This document shows, piece after piece, positions 5,345 through 11,840 of a stretch of DNA of 11,840 bases. A model generated the notes under the pieces. It was not told the origin of the DNA and did no database searches. It was given only the letters and a program-made list of their open reading frames with translations. The position numbers were made by a program, and so were the translations under genes. The DNA comes from an uncultured Oscillospiraceae bacterium (GTDB lineage Bacteria > Bacillota > Clostridia > Oscillospirales > Oscillospiraceae): positions 1 through 11,840 of the forward strand of contig CAKTOJ010000048.1 of NCBI GenBank assembly GCA_934589665.1, in the 5' to 3' direction. Positions within the stretch are counted from its first letter, which is position 1, and every line of letters starts with the position of its first letter.

Positions 5345-6736
5345 ATGGTATTCTCCAGCCTGACATTTTTACAATGCTTCCTGCCGCTGTGTCTGCTCTC
5401 TTACTTCATCGTCCCGCAGAAATGGCGCAACGCCATCCTGTTCCTGTTCAGTCTGCTGTTTTACGCATGGGGTGAGCCGGTCTATGTGGTGCTGATGCTG
5501 TTTTCCACCGCATTGGACTACACCTGCGGACAGGTGGTAGAGCGGTACCGTGGACAGCGGGGAGCAAAGATCGCGCTGCTAGTGTCGGTCTGCGTGAACC
5601 TTGGCTTGCTGGGCGTGTTCAAATACAGCAGCTTCCTCATCGGCACCGTCAATTCTCTGTTCGGCACGGCGCTTCCGCGGCCGGATCTGCCGCTGCCCAT
5701 CGGCATCAGCTTCTACACCTTCCAGACCATGAGCTACACCATTGATATCTACCGCGGCGAAGCGAAAGCGCAGAAGAACATCATCAATTTCGGTGCATAT
5801 GTGACCTTATTCCCGCAGCTCATCGCCGGCCCCATCGTCCGCTACCAGACGGTAGCGGACGAGCTGGAGAACCGGAACTGCTCCGCCGATCTGTTTGCCT
5901 CTGGCGTGAAACGCTTTGCCTGCGGCATCGGAAAGAAGGTACTGCTGGCAAACAACATCGGTCTTTTGTGGGAGGCTGCATCCGCACAGGCCTCCCACAC
6001 GGTATTGACGGCGTGGCTGGGCGTCATTGCCTACGGTTTCCAGATCTATTTCGACTTTTCCGGCTATTCCGATATGGCAATCGGCCTCGGACGGATGCTG
6101 GGGTTCCGCTTTTTGGAAAACTTTAACTATCCATTCTTAGCAGACAGTATCACCGATTTCTGGCGGCGCTGGCACATCTCGATGGGAACATGGTTCCGCG
6201 ACTATGTGTATATTCCGCTCGGCGGGAACAGGGGCGGCCTTACAAAGCAGCTGCGCAATATTGCCATCGTCTGGCTGCTCACCGGCCTCTGGCACAGGGC
6301 CAGCTGGAACTTCGTCCTCTGGGGCGTGTATTTTGGCGTGCTGCTGGCGGCAGAAAAGCTGTTTCTGCTGCGCTGGCTCAAGAAACTGCCTGCTGTGCTT
6401 CGCCACATTTACGCACTGGTGCTGGTGACGGTCAACTGGACGCTGTTTGCGTTCACAAATGTCACCAAAGGCTTTATGTGGCTGAAAGCCATGTTCTCCG
6501 GCAGACTGTACGACAGCGCCAGCCTTTATCTTCTGCTGACTTATGGGCTGATGCTGGCGGTTTGTGCTCTGGCCGCCACGCCCCTTTGCAAACGCTTCTA
6601 TGAAAAGCTGAACTCCCGTCTGGGGCAGCGGGCGCTGACTGCGGCCGACTGCGGCGGACTGCTCTGCGTACTGGTGATGTCCATGGCCTATCTGGTCAGC
6701 GGCAGCTACAATCCGTTCCTTTACTTCCGATTTTGA
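5345..6736 (+). CDS. MBOAT-family O-acyltransferase (AlgI-like)
   Basis: Predicted 463-residue polytopic membrane protein with about ten hydrophobic segments. It belongs to the membrane-bound O-acyltransferases that move an acyl group, usually acetyl, across the membrane for transfer to a cell-surface polysaccharide, as AlgI and PatA do. Family landmarks include LPIGISFYTFQTMSY (117-131), FPQLIAGPIVRY (156-167), YFDFSGYSDMAIGLG (235-249), DFWRRWHISMGTWFRDYVYI (271-290) and LTGLWHRASWNFVLWG (312-327). H277 is conserved, and H317 corresponds to the presumed catalytic histidine. Length matches AlgI-type proteins. The ATG lies one base after the lipoprotein stop and has only a weak ribosome site, so it depends on coupling. 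The next gene, a DHHW protein, is the usual partner that passes the acyl group on. The polymer acetylated cannot be named: no glycosyltransferases are in the window. Confidence 0.9.
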   Translation: MVFSSLTFLQCFLPLCLLSYFIVPQKWRNAILFLFSLLFYAWGEPVYVVLMLFSTALDYTCGQVVERYRGQRGAKIALLVSVCVNLGLLGVFKYSSFLIGTVNSLFGTALPRPDLPLPIGISFYTFQTMSYTIDIYRGEAKAQKNIINFGAYVTLFPQLIAGPIVRYQTVADELENRNCSADLFASGVKRFACGIGKKVLLANNIGLLWEAASAQASHTVLTAWLGVIAYGFQIYFDFSGYSDMAIGLGRMLGFRFLENFNYPFLADSITDFWRRWHISMGTWFRDYVYIPLGGNRGGLTKQLRNIAIVWLLTGLWHRASWNFVLWGVYFGVLLAAEKLFLLRWLKKLPAVLRHIYALVLVTVNWTLFAFTNVTKGFMWLKAMFSGRLYDSASLYLLLTYGLMLAVCALAATPLCKRFYEKLNSRLGQRALTAADCGGLLCVLVMSMAYLVSGSYNPFLYFRF

Positions 6737-6745
6737 GGTGAGAGT

Positions 6746-7843
6746 ATGCGAAACAAGATCATAACCTCTTTTTTCTGCCTGCTGCTGGCGGCGTCCGCAC
6801 TCATCGGGCTGATGATACCGGACCGGTACTATTCGGAGCGGGAAAAGCGCACCCTGACGCAAAAGCCGCGCTTCACCGCCGCTTCTTTCATCTCCGGCAA
6901 GTTCGGCGACGAGCTGGAACGCTACCTCACCGATCAAATCCCTCTGCGGGACGGCTGGGTAACCATGAAGACCTATCTGGAGCTGGCCGCCGGGAAACGG
7001 GAAAGCGGCGGCGTTTACATTTGCAAGGATAAGTACCTGATGGACAAATTCACCTCTTACAGCAAAAAGCAGCTTGCCGCCAACGCAGCCGCCCTTGCTG
7101 ATTTACAAAAGAAGCTGGCGGCAGAGGGCATCCCCATGAACACGATGCTCGCACCCGTGGCGGCGCAGGTCCTCACGGACAAGCTGCCCGCCTATGCCCC
7201 TGCGGCGGACTACGCCGCTGTTCTGCAAGTGCTGACCGACACAGGAATTGATACGGTGAACGTATTTTCTGCCCTCTCCGCTCACAGCAGCGAAAACATT
7301 TATTACCGCACCGACCACCATTGGACGAGCCTTGGGGCCTACTACGCCTACTGCGCATGGCGCGGCGTCGAGCCATCGGCGGTCGACTGGACGCAGGAGG
7401 TACTCTGCGACAACTTCCGCGGCACGACTTGGAACAAGGTTCCCCTGCCTACGATCTCCGCCGAGGAGATTACTGCATGGTACCGGCATCCGGAGCGCCG
7501 TGTATCCTACAATGACGGGCAGTATGAAACGGACAGCATCTATGAACGCAGATACCTTGAGGGCAGTGACCAATACGCGGTGTTTCTGAACTCCAATCAG
7601 GCGCAGACAGTCATCGCGGGCAGCGGAGAAAACGGCAGACTTCTGCTCATCAAGGACTCCTATGGCAATACATTCGTCCAGTTTCCTGTGGAGGACTATG
7701 CCGAAGTCCACGTTCTCGACCTCCGTTTTTTCAAGGGTGACGTGACCGAATACGCCAAAGAGAACGGCATTACTGATGTACTGGTGCTCTACGGCACACA
7801 GAACTTTATAAAGGACACAAGCCTACAGACTGCGGCAGGATAA
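6746..7843 (+). CDS. DHHW-family extracytoplasmic protein, probable polysaccharide O-acetylation partner
   Basis: Predicted 365-residue protein with an N-terminal membrane anchor or uncleaved signal (about 4-24, IITSFFCLLLAASALIGLMI) and an exported catalytic-type domain. The family signature TDHHW is at 189-193 within YYRTDHHWTSLGAYYAY. A second block, LLIKDSYGNTF (300-310), carries a serine (S305) placed like the nucleophile of the SGNH-like AlgJ/AlgX acetyltransferases; D190, H192 and S305 form a plausible triad by analogy, not by proof. The region KFGDELERYLTDQIPLRD (52-69) is also typical of the family. The start ATG 6746 follows GAGGTGA (6735-6741), which begins in the MBOAT stop codon; the gap is 9 nt. 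With MBOAT supplying acyl groups outside, this protein would complete transfer to a glycan. No clear terminator follows. Confidence 0.85.
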   Translation: MRNKIITSFFCLLLAASALIGLMIPDRYYSEREKRTLTQKPRFTAASFISGKFGDELERYLTDQIPLRDGWVTMKTYLELAAGKRESGGVYICKDKYLMDKFTSYSKKQLAANAAALADLQKKLAAEGIPMNTMLAPVAAQVLTDKLPAYAPAADYAAVLQVLTDTGIDTVNVFSALSAHSSENIYYRTDHHWTSLGAYYAYCAWRGVEPSAVDWTQEVLCDNFRGTTWNKVPLPTISAEEITAWYRHPERRVSYNDGQYETDSIYERRYLEGSDQYAVFLNSNQAQTVIAGSGENGRLLLIKDSYGNTFVQFPVEDYAEVHVLDLRFFKGDVTEYAKENGITDVLVLYGTQNFIKDTSLQTAAG

Positions 7844-7866
7844 CTGTGTCAGACGGAAAAACTTTG

Positions 7867-7895
7867 TTGACGATGCCCGGCCAAAAGCGTATAGT
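7867..7895 (+). promoter_or_regulatory. Sigma-A promoter of the HxlR regulator
   Basis: TTGACG (7867-7872) and TATAGT (7890-7895) with 17-nt spacing. A 6-bp inverted repeat, TGTTGA (7865-7870) and TCAACA (7900-7905), brackets the promoter; it may be chance or half-sites for an autoregulator. The alternative ECF reading with CGTA at 7888 does not share the spacing or flanks of the other two sites. Confidence 0.7.
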
Positions 7896-7940
7896 AAGTT
7901 CAACAGGTTTTTATCAATAAAACGATTGGAGGAGTGCCCT

Positions 7941-8279
7941 ATGGATTTGCCCGCCTGCCCGGTGGAAACGACGCTGATGCTCATTGGCGACAAATGGAAG
8001 GTTCTGATCCTGCGCGACCTGATGGGCGGCACCAAGCGCTTCGGTGAGCTGAAGAAATCAATCGGCCATGTGACGCAAAAGGTGCTCACTGCCCAGCTGC
8101 GGGATATGGAGGATAAGGGGCTTCTCACCCGCAAGGTCTATGCCGAGGTTCCGCCGCGGGTCGAGTATACCCTGACGGAGACGGGATACAGCCTGAAGCC
8201 GATTCTGGATTCCATGGTGGTCTGGGGTACTGGCTACCAGCAGCAAAACGCCGCGCGAGAGGAAGCACACGGGCTTTAA
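7941..8279 (+). CDS. HxlR-family winged helix-turn-helix transcriptional regulator
   Basis: Predicted 112-residue DNA-binding regulator. The start is ATG 7941, six bases after GGAGGAG (7928-7934); an in-frame TTG at 7926 overlaps that site and is rejected. The family's hallmark N-terminus CPVETTLMLIGDKWKVLIL has a cysteine at position 6, the residue that senses electrophiles or oxidants in HypR/YodB-type members. The recognition helix and wing lie in FGELKKSIGHVTQKVLTAQL and LLTRKVYAEVPPRVEYTLTE. These proteins act as dimers, often repressing an adjacent reductase or efflux gene, but none is next to it here: lexA is convergent and the DHHW gene belongs to another system. Its target is therefore probably elsewhere or itself. 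The sensing role of C6 is inference from the family. Confidence 0.92.
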   Translation: MDLPACPVETTLMLIGDKWKVLILRDLMGGTKRFGELKKSIGHVTQKVLTAQLRDMEDKGLLTRKVYAEVPPRVEYTLTETGYSLKPILDSMVVWGTGYQQQNAAREEAHGL

Positions 8280-8350
8280 TGCCGCGCGCTATGTGGCTTC
8301 ACCGCCAGTTTTTGTCCAATTAGCGTGCAGCACACATCAGCAAAAAGCAG

Positions 8351-8385
8351 AAACAGCGCCTGTGAGGATCACAGGCGCTGTTTTT
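8351..8385. terminator. Bidirectional terminator between hxlR-type gene and lexA
   Basis: AAACAGCGCCTGTGA (8351-8365) pairs with TCACAGGCGCTGTTT (8369-8383) over a GGA loop, so the stem is probably 13-15 bp. TTTTT follows on the plus strand. On the minus strand the exit is TTTCTGCTTTTTG. It serves the convergent ends of the regulator gene and lexA. Confidence 0.9.
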
Positions 8386-8400
8386 ACCGTTCTTTCCAAC

Positions 8401-8426
8401 TGCTAAACGCGTGCTCGTGTTTAGCA
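8401..8426. other. Extra hairpin downstream of lexA
   Basis: TGCTAAACGC pairs with GTGTTTAGCA (10 bp, one G-U pair) around a 6-nt loop. It lies in the 3' untranslated part of the lexA transcript, between the stop codon and the terminator. There is no U-tail, so it is more likely a stabilising or processing structure than a second terminator. Function unknown. Confidence 0.5.
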
Positions 8427-8458
8427 ACGCTCCTGCGCCACATTCAGCACAGTCACGT

Positions 8459-9115
8459 TTAATACTGGCGCACCACGGCAACGACCTTGCCGAGGATCTC
8501 GCACTCCCGTCCGTCGATGGGCTGATAGTCGGGGTTCGCAGGCAGGAGCCAGATCTCCCCATTCTGCTTTTTGAAGGTCTTGACCGTGGCCTCATCGCCG
8601 ATGAGCGCAACGACGATCTCCCCATTCACCGCCGTCTGCTGGCGGCGGACAACGACCAGATCATCCGGCAGAATCCCGACGCCGAGCATGGACTCGCCCC
8701 GCACGCGCAGTGCAAAAAACTCCCCGCTGCGATTGCCGGTGTCAAAGGTCAGGTAGTCCTCCACGCACTCCTGCGCCAGAATCGGGCTGCCTGCGGCGAC
8801 ATTGCCGACGATGGGAATGCGGTTTTCCCTCGCATCCGTCTCCTCCATAAAGTCGCTCCGTGCCGGCGGCGCAGAGGCAGCGGCAGACTGCTGCCCTAAC
8901 GCCTCTGCGCTGAGCTTGATCGCGCGGCCCTTGCCTGCGCTGCGCTCCAGATAGCCCAGCTCCTCAAGGTGCTTGATGTGAAAATGCGCGGTGGAGGGCG
9001 ACTTGAGGTCAAGCGCAGCGCAGATTTCGCGCACAGAGGGCGGATAGCCCTGTTCTCTCACGCATTTAACGATGTAGTCATAGACCTTCTGCTGCATTTT
9101 CGACAGCTTTTCCAT
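8459..9115 (-). CDS. lexA: LexA, SOS-response repressor and self-cleaving peptidase
   Basis: Predicted 218-residue protein that represses DNA-damage genes and cuts itself when stimulated by RecA filaments. The N-terminal winged HTH (about 1-70) has the LexA pattern MQQKVYDYIVKCVREQGYPP, SVREICAALDLKSPSTAHFH and HLEELGYLERS. A hinge (about 71-98) follows, then the S24 peptidase domain: cleavage site A108-G109 in VGNVAAGSPILA, nucleophile S142 in RGESMLGVGILPDDL and general-base K179 in DEATVKTF. All catalytic residues are present and length is normal. The start is at 9115, preceded by AGGAGGAGG (9125-9133) with a 9-nt spacer; a longer frame reaching 9181 runs through the promoter and is rejected. 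It is divergent from the MoxR gene and convergent with the HxlR regulator. A degenerate LexA box inside its promoter indicates autoregulation. Confidence 0.97.
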   Translation of the reverse strand: MEKLSKMQQKVYDYIVKCVREQGYPPSVREICAALDLKSPSTAHFHIKHLEELGYLERSAGKGRAIKLSAEALGQQSAAASAPPARSDFMEETDARENRIPIVGNVAAGSPILAQECVEDYLTFDTGNRSGEFFALRVRGESMLGVGILPDDLVVVRRQQTAVNGEIVVALIGDEATVKTFKKQNGEIWLLPANPDYQPIDGRECEILGKVVAVVRQY

Positions 9116-9149
9116 CGTGTCAAGCCTCCTCCTGTTTACTCTTATGTGC

Positions 9150-9178
9150 AGTATAGCACATTCGTTCGAATCGTGCAA
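9150..9178 (-). promoter_or_regulatory. lexA promoter with embedded LexA box
   Basis: On the minus strand, TTGCAC (9173-9178) and TATACT (9150-9155) are 17 nt apart. The spacer holds CGAACGAATGTGCT (9155-9168), which fits the Gram-positive LexA box CGAAC-N4-GTTCG fully in the left half and partly in the right (GT and C conserved). LexA bound here would block polymerase, which is the usual autorepression. Confidence 0.7.
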
Positions 9179-9223
9179 CATCTGCTTGAGGAATTTCTGC
9201 GTTTTTTTCTTGCCGACACGGCA

Positions 9224-9252
9224 TTGACACGTTCGGCAGGACTATGTAAAAT
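9224..9252 (+). promoter_or_regulatory. Sigma-A promoter of the MoxR/VWA operon
   Basis: TTGACA (9224-9229) and TAAAAT (9247-9252) with 17-nt spacing. Its -35 lies 46 bp from the -35 of the divergent lexA promoter, and the LexA box is about 56 bp upstream of it, so direct LexA repression of this side is possible but not obvious. Confidence 0.8.
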
Positions 9253-9286
9253 AAAAGGTGAATTTGCACAACGAAAGGGAGACACC

Positions 9287-10099
9287 ATGACCACTTCATT
9301 CCACGGAACCGAAAATTACGTCGCCTCGCCTGAGCTGATGGGCGCGGTGAATATCGCCGTTGCGCTGCAAAAGCCGCTGCTTATCAAGGGCGAGCCGGGC
9401 ACCGGCAAGACCATGCTCGCACAGGCGGTTGCCGACGCGCTGGGCAAAAAGCTCATCATCTGGAACGTAAAGTCCACCACCAAGGCGCAGGACGGCCTGT
9501 ACGTCTACGATGTGGTACAGCGTCTCTACGACAGCCAGTTCGGCTCGGCCGGCGTGGACGACATCGGCAAATACATCAAGCTTGGCAAGCTCGGCGAAGC
9601 CTTCTCTGCCGATGAGCAGGTCGTTCTGCTCATCGACGAGGTGGATAAGGCCGATCTGGAGTTCCCGAATGACCTGCTCTGGGAGCTCGACAAGATGGAA
9701 TTCTACATTCCCGAGACAAAGGAAACCATCAAGGCCAAACACCGCCCCATCGTCATCATCACCTCAAACGCCGAAAAGGAGCTGCCCGACGCCTTCCTGC
9801 GCCGCTGCATTTTTCACTATATCGCCTTCCCCGCACAGGAGCAGATGGAAAAGATCATCCGCGTGCACTTCGACAAGCTCGATGAAGAGCTGCTCCGTCA
9901 GGCAATGCAGGCGTTCTATTATCTGCGCTCCATCGAATCGATTGAGAAAAAGCCCTCCACCAGTGAGCTGGTGGATTGGATTCGCGCGCTTGAGCTCGGC
10001 GGCGTCGATCCCGCGCGCATCATGAAGGAGATCCCCTTCGCGGGCGTACTGCTCAAAAAGGACAAGGACATCGCGGCGATGCAGCGCCGGATGCGGTAA
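9287..10099 (+). CDS. MoxR-family AAA+ ATPase
   Basis: Predicted 270-residue cytosolic ATPase. The start is ATG 9287 after AAAGGGAG (9274-9281); the frame is open far upstream through the lexA promoter and into lexA, which is antisense coincidence. Walker A GEPGTGKT (35-42), Walker B VVLLIDE (112-118), sensor-1 asparagine in ITSNAE (N161) and an arginine-finger pair in DAFLRRC (R172/R173) are all present. MoxR ATPases act as ring-shaped chaperones that remodel or insert cofactors into partner complexes and are nearly always paired with a von Willebrand A protein, as here four bases downstream. The closest functional analogies are RavA-ViaA and CoxD-CoxE. The client protein cannot be told: no metalloenzyme lies in the window. 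The C-terminal part (about 185-270) is the usual helical lid. Confidence 0.93.
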   Translation: MTTSFHGTENYVASPELMGAVNIAVALQKPLLIKGEPGTGKTMLAQAVADALGKKLIIWNVKSTTKAQDGLYVYDVVQRLYDSQFGSAGVDDIGKYIKLGKLGEAFSADEQVVLLIDEVDKADLEFPNDLLWELDKMEFYIPETKETIKAKHRPIVIITSNAEKELPDAFLRRCIFHYIAFPAQEQMEKIIRVHFDKLDEELLRQAMQAFYYLRSIESIEKKPSTSELVDWIRALELGGVDPARIMKEIPFAGVLLKKDKDIAAMQRRMR

Positions 10100-10103
10100 A
10101 GCC

Positions 10104-11303
10104 ATGTTCGTTGGATTTTTCTATCTTCTCCGCCAGCGCGGCTTCGGCGTCTCGCTCAACGAGTGGATGACGCTCATGGAGGGGCTGCTGCTGGGACTGC
10201 ACCACTCCACGCTGACGGGCTTTTACGACCTCTGCCGCGCCGTTCTGGTGAAAAGCGAGGCAGACTACGACAAGTTTGACGCGGTGTTTCTGGAGTATTT
10301 CAAGGACGTTCCCTTCCCCGAGGACATGCTGCCCGAGGAACTCATGAACTGGCTCGAACACCCCAAGAACGCACTCGCCGACTTCCGTGCCTTTCTGCGC
10401 AGTCAGGGCTATGAGGAAAAGAGCATTGACGAGATCCTGAAAATGTTTGAGGAACGTCTCAAGGAACAGAAGGAAGAGCACAACAAGGGCTCGTACTGGA
10501 TCGGCACCGGCGGCTACTCCAATTTCGGCAATGCCGGACACAGCCCGCAGGGCATCCGCGTCGGCGGCGAGAGCATCTACCGCCGCGCGTTTCAGATCGC
10601 GGGCAAGCGGAAATACCGCGACTTCCGCCGTGATAACACGCTCGACATCCGCCAGTTTCAAATGGCTTTCCGCCTTCTGCGGCAGTATTCCGACCAGTCG
10701 CTCGGCGACCGGACGGAGTTCGATGTGGACGGCACGATCCGCGACACCTGCGACAATGCCGGCACACTTTCCGTGCGCTACAAGCGTCCGCGGCGCAACA
10801 CGGTCAAGGTGCTCATGCTGATGGACTCCGGCGGCTCGATGAGCTACTATTCCCAACTGTGCTCCATGCTCTTTCAGGCGGCGCGCCAGTCCAACCATTT
10901 CAAGGAGCTCCACGTCTATTACTTCCACAACTGCATATATTCCACTGTCTATTCCGACCCGCGGATGTACCGTGAGCAGGGCGTCTCAACGGATTGGGTG
11001 CTGAAAAACTTCGGAAGCGAATACAAGGTTATTCTCGTCGGCGACGCATTGATGGATATGTACGAGCTGACCGAGAAGCGCTATGACTACCGCTACGGCG
11101 GCGCCACTCTCTCCGGCTTCGACTGGCTCAAGCGCTTCCGCGAGCAGTACGACCACATGATCTGGCTCAACCCCGAGGAGCCGCCGCGCTACGGCAGCTA
11201 CTGGGGACAGAGCTACGGCTATATTGCACGTCTCATCGACATGTACCCGCTCAGCGTCGATGGGCTTGAGCGCGGCATGAAGAAGCTTCTGGTCAGTAAA
11301 TAA
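10104..11303 (+). CDS. CoxE-like von Willebrand factor A domain protein, partner of the MoxR ATPase
   Basis: Predicted 399-residue soluble protein. The N-terminal half (1-120) is helical and acidic and ends in a charged stretch (EERLKEQKEEHNKGSYW). A basic, tyrosine-rich middle with RAFQIAGKRKYRDFRRD (161-177) is typical of this uncharacterised VWA family. The VWA domain covers about 233-395: the first MIDAS loop is MDSGGSMS (D241, G243, S245), so the usual DxSxS reads DxGxS, and a second acidic loop is LVGDALMDMY (D314). The substitution weakens but does not exclude metal binding and, from memory, occurs in other members. The start codon is four bases after the ATPase stop with no good ribosome site, indicating coupling. 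The protein probably delivers or recognises the client on which the ATPase works. The operon ends at the terminator at 11371-11406. Confidence 0.85.
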   Translation: MFVGFFYLLRQRGFGVSLNEWMTLMEGLLLGLHHSTLTGFYDLCRAVLVKSEADYDKFDAVFLEYFKDVPFPEDMLPEELMNWLEHPKNALADFRAFLRSQGYEEKSIDEILKMFEERLKEQKEEHNKGSYWIGTGGYSNFGNAGHSPQGIRVGGESIYRRAFQIAGKRKYRDFRRDNTLDIRQFQMAFRLLRQYSDQSLGDRTEFDVDGTIRDTCDNAGTLSVRYKRPRRNTVKVLMLMDSGGSMSYYSQLCSMLFQAARQSNHFKELHVYYFHNCIYSTVYSDPRMYREQGVSTDWVLKNFGSEYKVILVGDALMDMYELTEKRYDYRYGGATLSGFDWLKRFREQYDHMIWLNPEEPPRYGSYWGQSYGYIARLIDMYPLSVDGLERGMKKLLVSK

Positions 11304-11309
11304 GCCGAC

Positions 11310-11343
11310 GCTGCATCTGCCGCCCGCAGGCAGCAAATGCAGC
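11310..11343. other. GC-rich imperfect hairpin after the VWA gene
   Basis: GCTGCAT (11310-11316) pairs with ATGCAGC (11337-11343), and inside it CTGCC (11317-11321) pairs with GGCAG (11329-11333), leaving a CAA bulge on the 3' side. It has no T-run, so it is not an intrinsic terminator alone. It may stabilise the mRNA 3' end or be a repeat of the genome; no second copy is in the window. Confidence 0.5.
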
Positions 11344-11370
11344 ACGCATCTATTACATCCCTTTCAGCCA

Positions 11371-11406
11371 AAAAAAGAAGAGCTGCTTACGCAGCTCTTC
11401 TTTTTT
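11371..11406. terminator. Bidirectional terminator between the VWA gene and gdhA
   Basis: AAAAAAGAAGAGCTGC (11371-11386) pairs perfectly with 11391-11406 over the loop TTAC. The A-run and T-run ends make it work in both directions for the convergent genes. Confidence 0.92.
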
Positions 11407-11426
11407 GGTTTTCAAAGCAGTTCGGC

Positions 11427-11840
11427 TTAGAAAATGCCCTGGCACATCATGGCGTCGGCGACCTTCTGGAAACCGGCGATGTTCGCACCGGCGACCAGGT
11501 CGTAGCCCAGGCCGTAACGCTCAGCCGCCTCAACGGAAGCGTTGTAGATGTTCTTCATGATCTGATGCATCTTCGCATCGACTTCCTCAGCAGTCCAGTA
11601 CAGACGCTCGGCGTTCTGAGCCATCTCGAGCTCGGAAACGGAAACGCCGCAGGCGTTAACAGCCTTGGAGGGAGCGACGACCATGTGCTTCTGCTCCTTG
11701 AGGAACTCAAGCGCATCGTTGGTGGTGGGCATGTTGGCGACTTCGATGTAGTACTTGACACCGGACTCGGCAATCTTCTTGGCCCACTCCATGTTGACGT
11801 CGTTCTGGGTAGCGGCGGGCATGTAGATGTCCACGTCCTT
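11427..11840 (-). CDS. gdhA: Glutamate dehydrogenase, C-terminal part (gene continues beyond window)
   Basis: The last 137 residues of a glutamate dehydrogenase, which interconverts glutamate with 2-oxoglutarate and ammonia using NAD(P)H. The start lies beyond the right edge. Visible family blocks are DIYMPAATQNDVN (the PCATQNE-type dinucleotide-domain segment), VEVANMPTTNDALEFL read here as IEVANMPTTNDA, APSKAVNACGVSVSELEMAQN (normally PGKAxNAGGVxxSGLEMxQN) and the C-terminal NIAGFQKVADAMMCQGIF. The end matches the hexameric ~450-residue GdhA type closely. The cysteine in NACGVS and the serine in APSKA are departures from the commonest version, seen in some Clostridia. Coenzyme preference cannot be settled from this part. 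It converges on the VWA gene at a shared terminator. Confidence 0.95.
   Translation of the reverse strand, partial: KDVDIYMPAATQNDVNMEWAKKIAESGVKYYIEVANMPTTNDALEFLKEQKHMVVAPSKAVNACGVSVSELEMAQNAERLYWTAEEVDAKMHQIMKNIYNASVEAAERYGLGYDLVAGANIAGFQKVADAMMCQGIF

Noticed and set aside
6137..6937. Minus-strand open frame of 266 codons across the MBOAT and DHHW genes
   Set aside because: It spans two well-supported plus-strand genes and their junction, and its composition is Gln/His/Arg-rich without domain motifs.
7866..7893. Third ECF-type promoter before the HxlR gene (GAC ... CGTA)
   Set aside because: Spacing from GAC differs by one base, the flanking identity is missing, and a good sigma-A promoter explains the same bases.
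8969..9286. N-terminal extension of the MoxR ATPase by 106 codons
   Set aside because: The extension is antisense to lexA and its promoter, whereas ATG 9287 has a Shine-Dalgarno site and its own promoter and gives the family's normal start.
10053..10928. Minus-strand open frame of 291 codons across the VWA gene
   Set aside because: It is the antisense shadow of the VWA gene, with no promoter, ribosome site or recognisable domain.

Overview
The window looks like chromosomal DNA of a low-to-mid GC Gram-positive anaerobe, most probably a gut Clostridia member (Oscillospiraceae/Ruminococcaceae type). The grounds are strong AGGAGG-type Shine-Dalgarno sites before almost every gene, consensus TTGACA/TATAAT promoters, U-tailed intrinsic terminators, a Firmicutes-style LexA, a class 'DUF4358 lipoprotein - MBOAT - DHHW' operon and a GdhA-type glutamate dehydrogenase. 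This placement is inference from gene content; no rRNA or tRNA is present to fix it.

Layout. (1) 1-1660: a visibly AT-rich island holding one gene, a GHKL-type ATPase with a STAS-like N-terminus (194-1519). It is bracketed by two nearly identical 30-nt hairpin repeats (60-89 and 1631-1660, one mismatch), which suggests a small acquired cassette. (2) 1661-2155: non-coding DNA with a perfect-stem terminator, then a consensus sigma-A promoter (1972-2000) and a ~150-nt structured 5' leader. (3) 2156-3280: the PLP-dependent aminotransferase controlled by that leader. (4) 3365-4506: an ECF sigma factor and its membrane-anchored anti-sigma partner, overlapping by 4 nt and closed by a strong terminator. 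(5) 4681-7843: a three-gene envelope operon of DUF4358-like lipoprotein, MBOAT O-acyltransferase and DHHW-family protein, which together resemble an alginate-type polysaccharide O-acetylation machine. (6) 7941-8279: a small HxlR-family redox/drug-type regulator. (7) 8459-9115 (minus): lexA with a probable LexA box inside its own promoter. (8) 9287-11303: a MoxR-type AAA+ ATPase and a CoxE-like von Willebrand A protein, divergent from lexA. (9) 11427-11840 (minus): the C-terminal part of NADP-type glutamate dehydrogenase, running off the window.

How the parts work together. The most informative signal is a shared non-sigma-A promoter motif, CCGACA-N16-CGTATG, present once upstream of the ECF sigma gene and once upstream of the lipoprotein/MBOAT/DHHW operon, with further identity downstream of the -10. 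The CGTA -10 and 16-nt spacer are typical of ECF promoters. The simplest reading is that the ECF factor regulates itself and switches on the neighbouring cell-surface O-acetylation operon, with the membrane anti-sigma protein as the envelope sensor. The aminotransferase leader has two hairpins, and its 5' arm can alternatively pair with the Shine-Dalgarno site, so it is a candidate unrecognised riboswitch or attenuator. The gene starts given here were chosen by Shine-Dalgarno position and are often downstream of the longest possible open frame.
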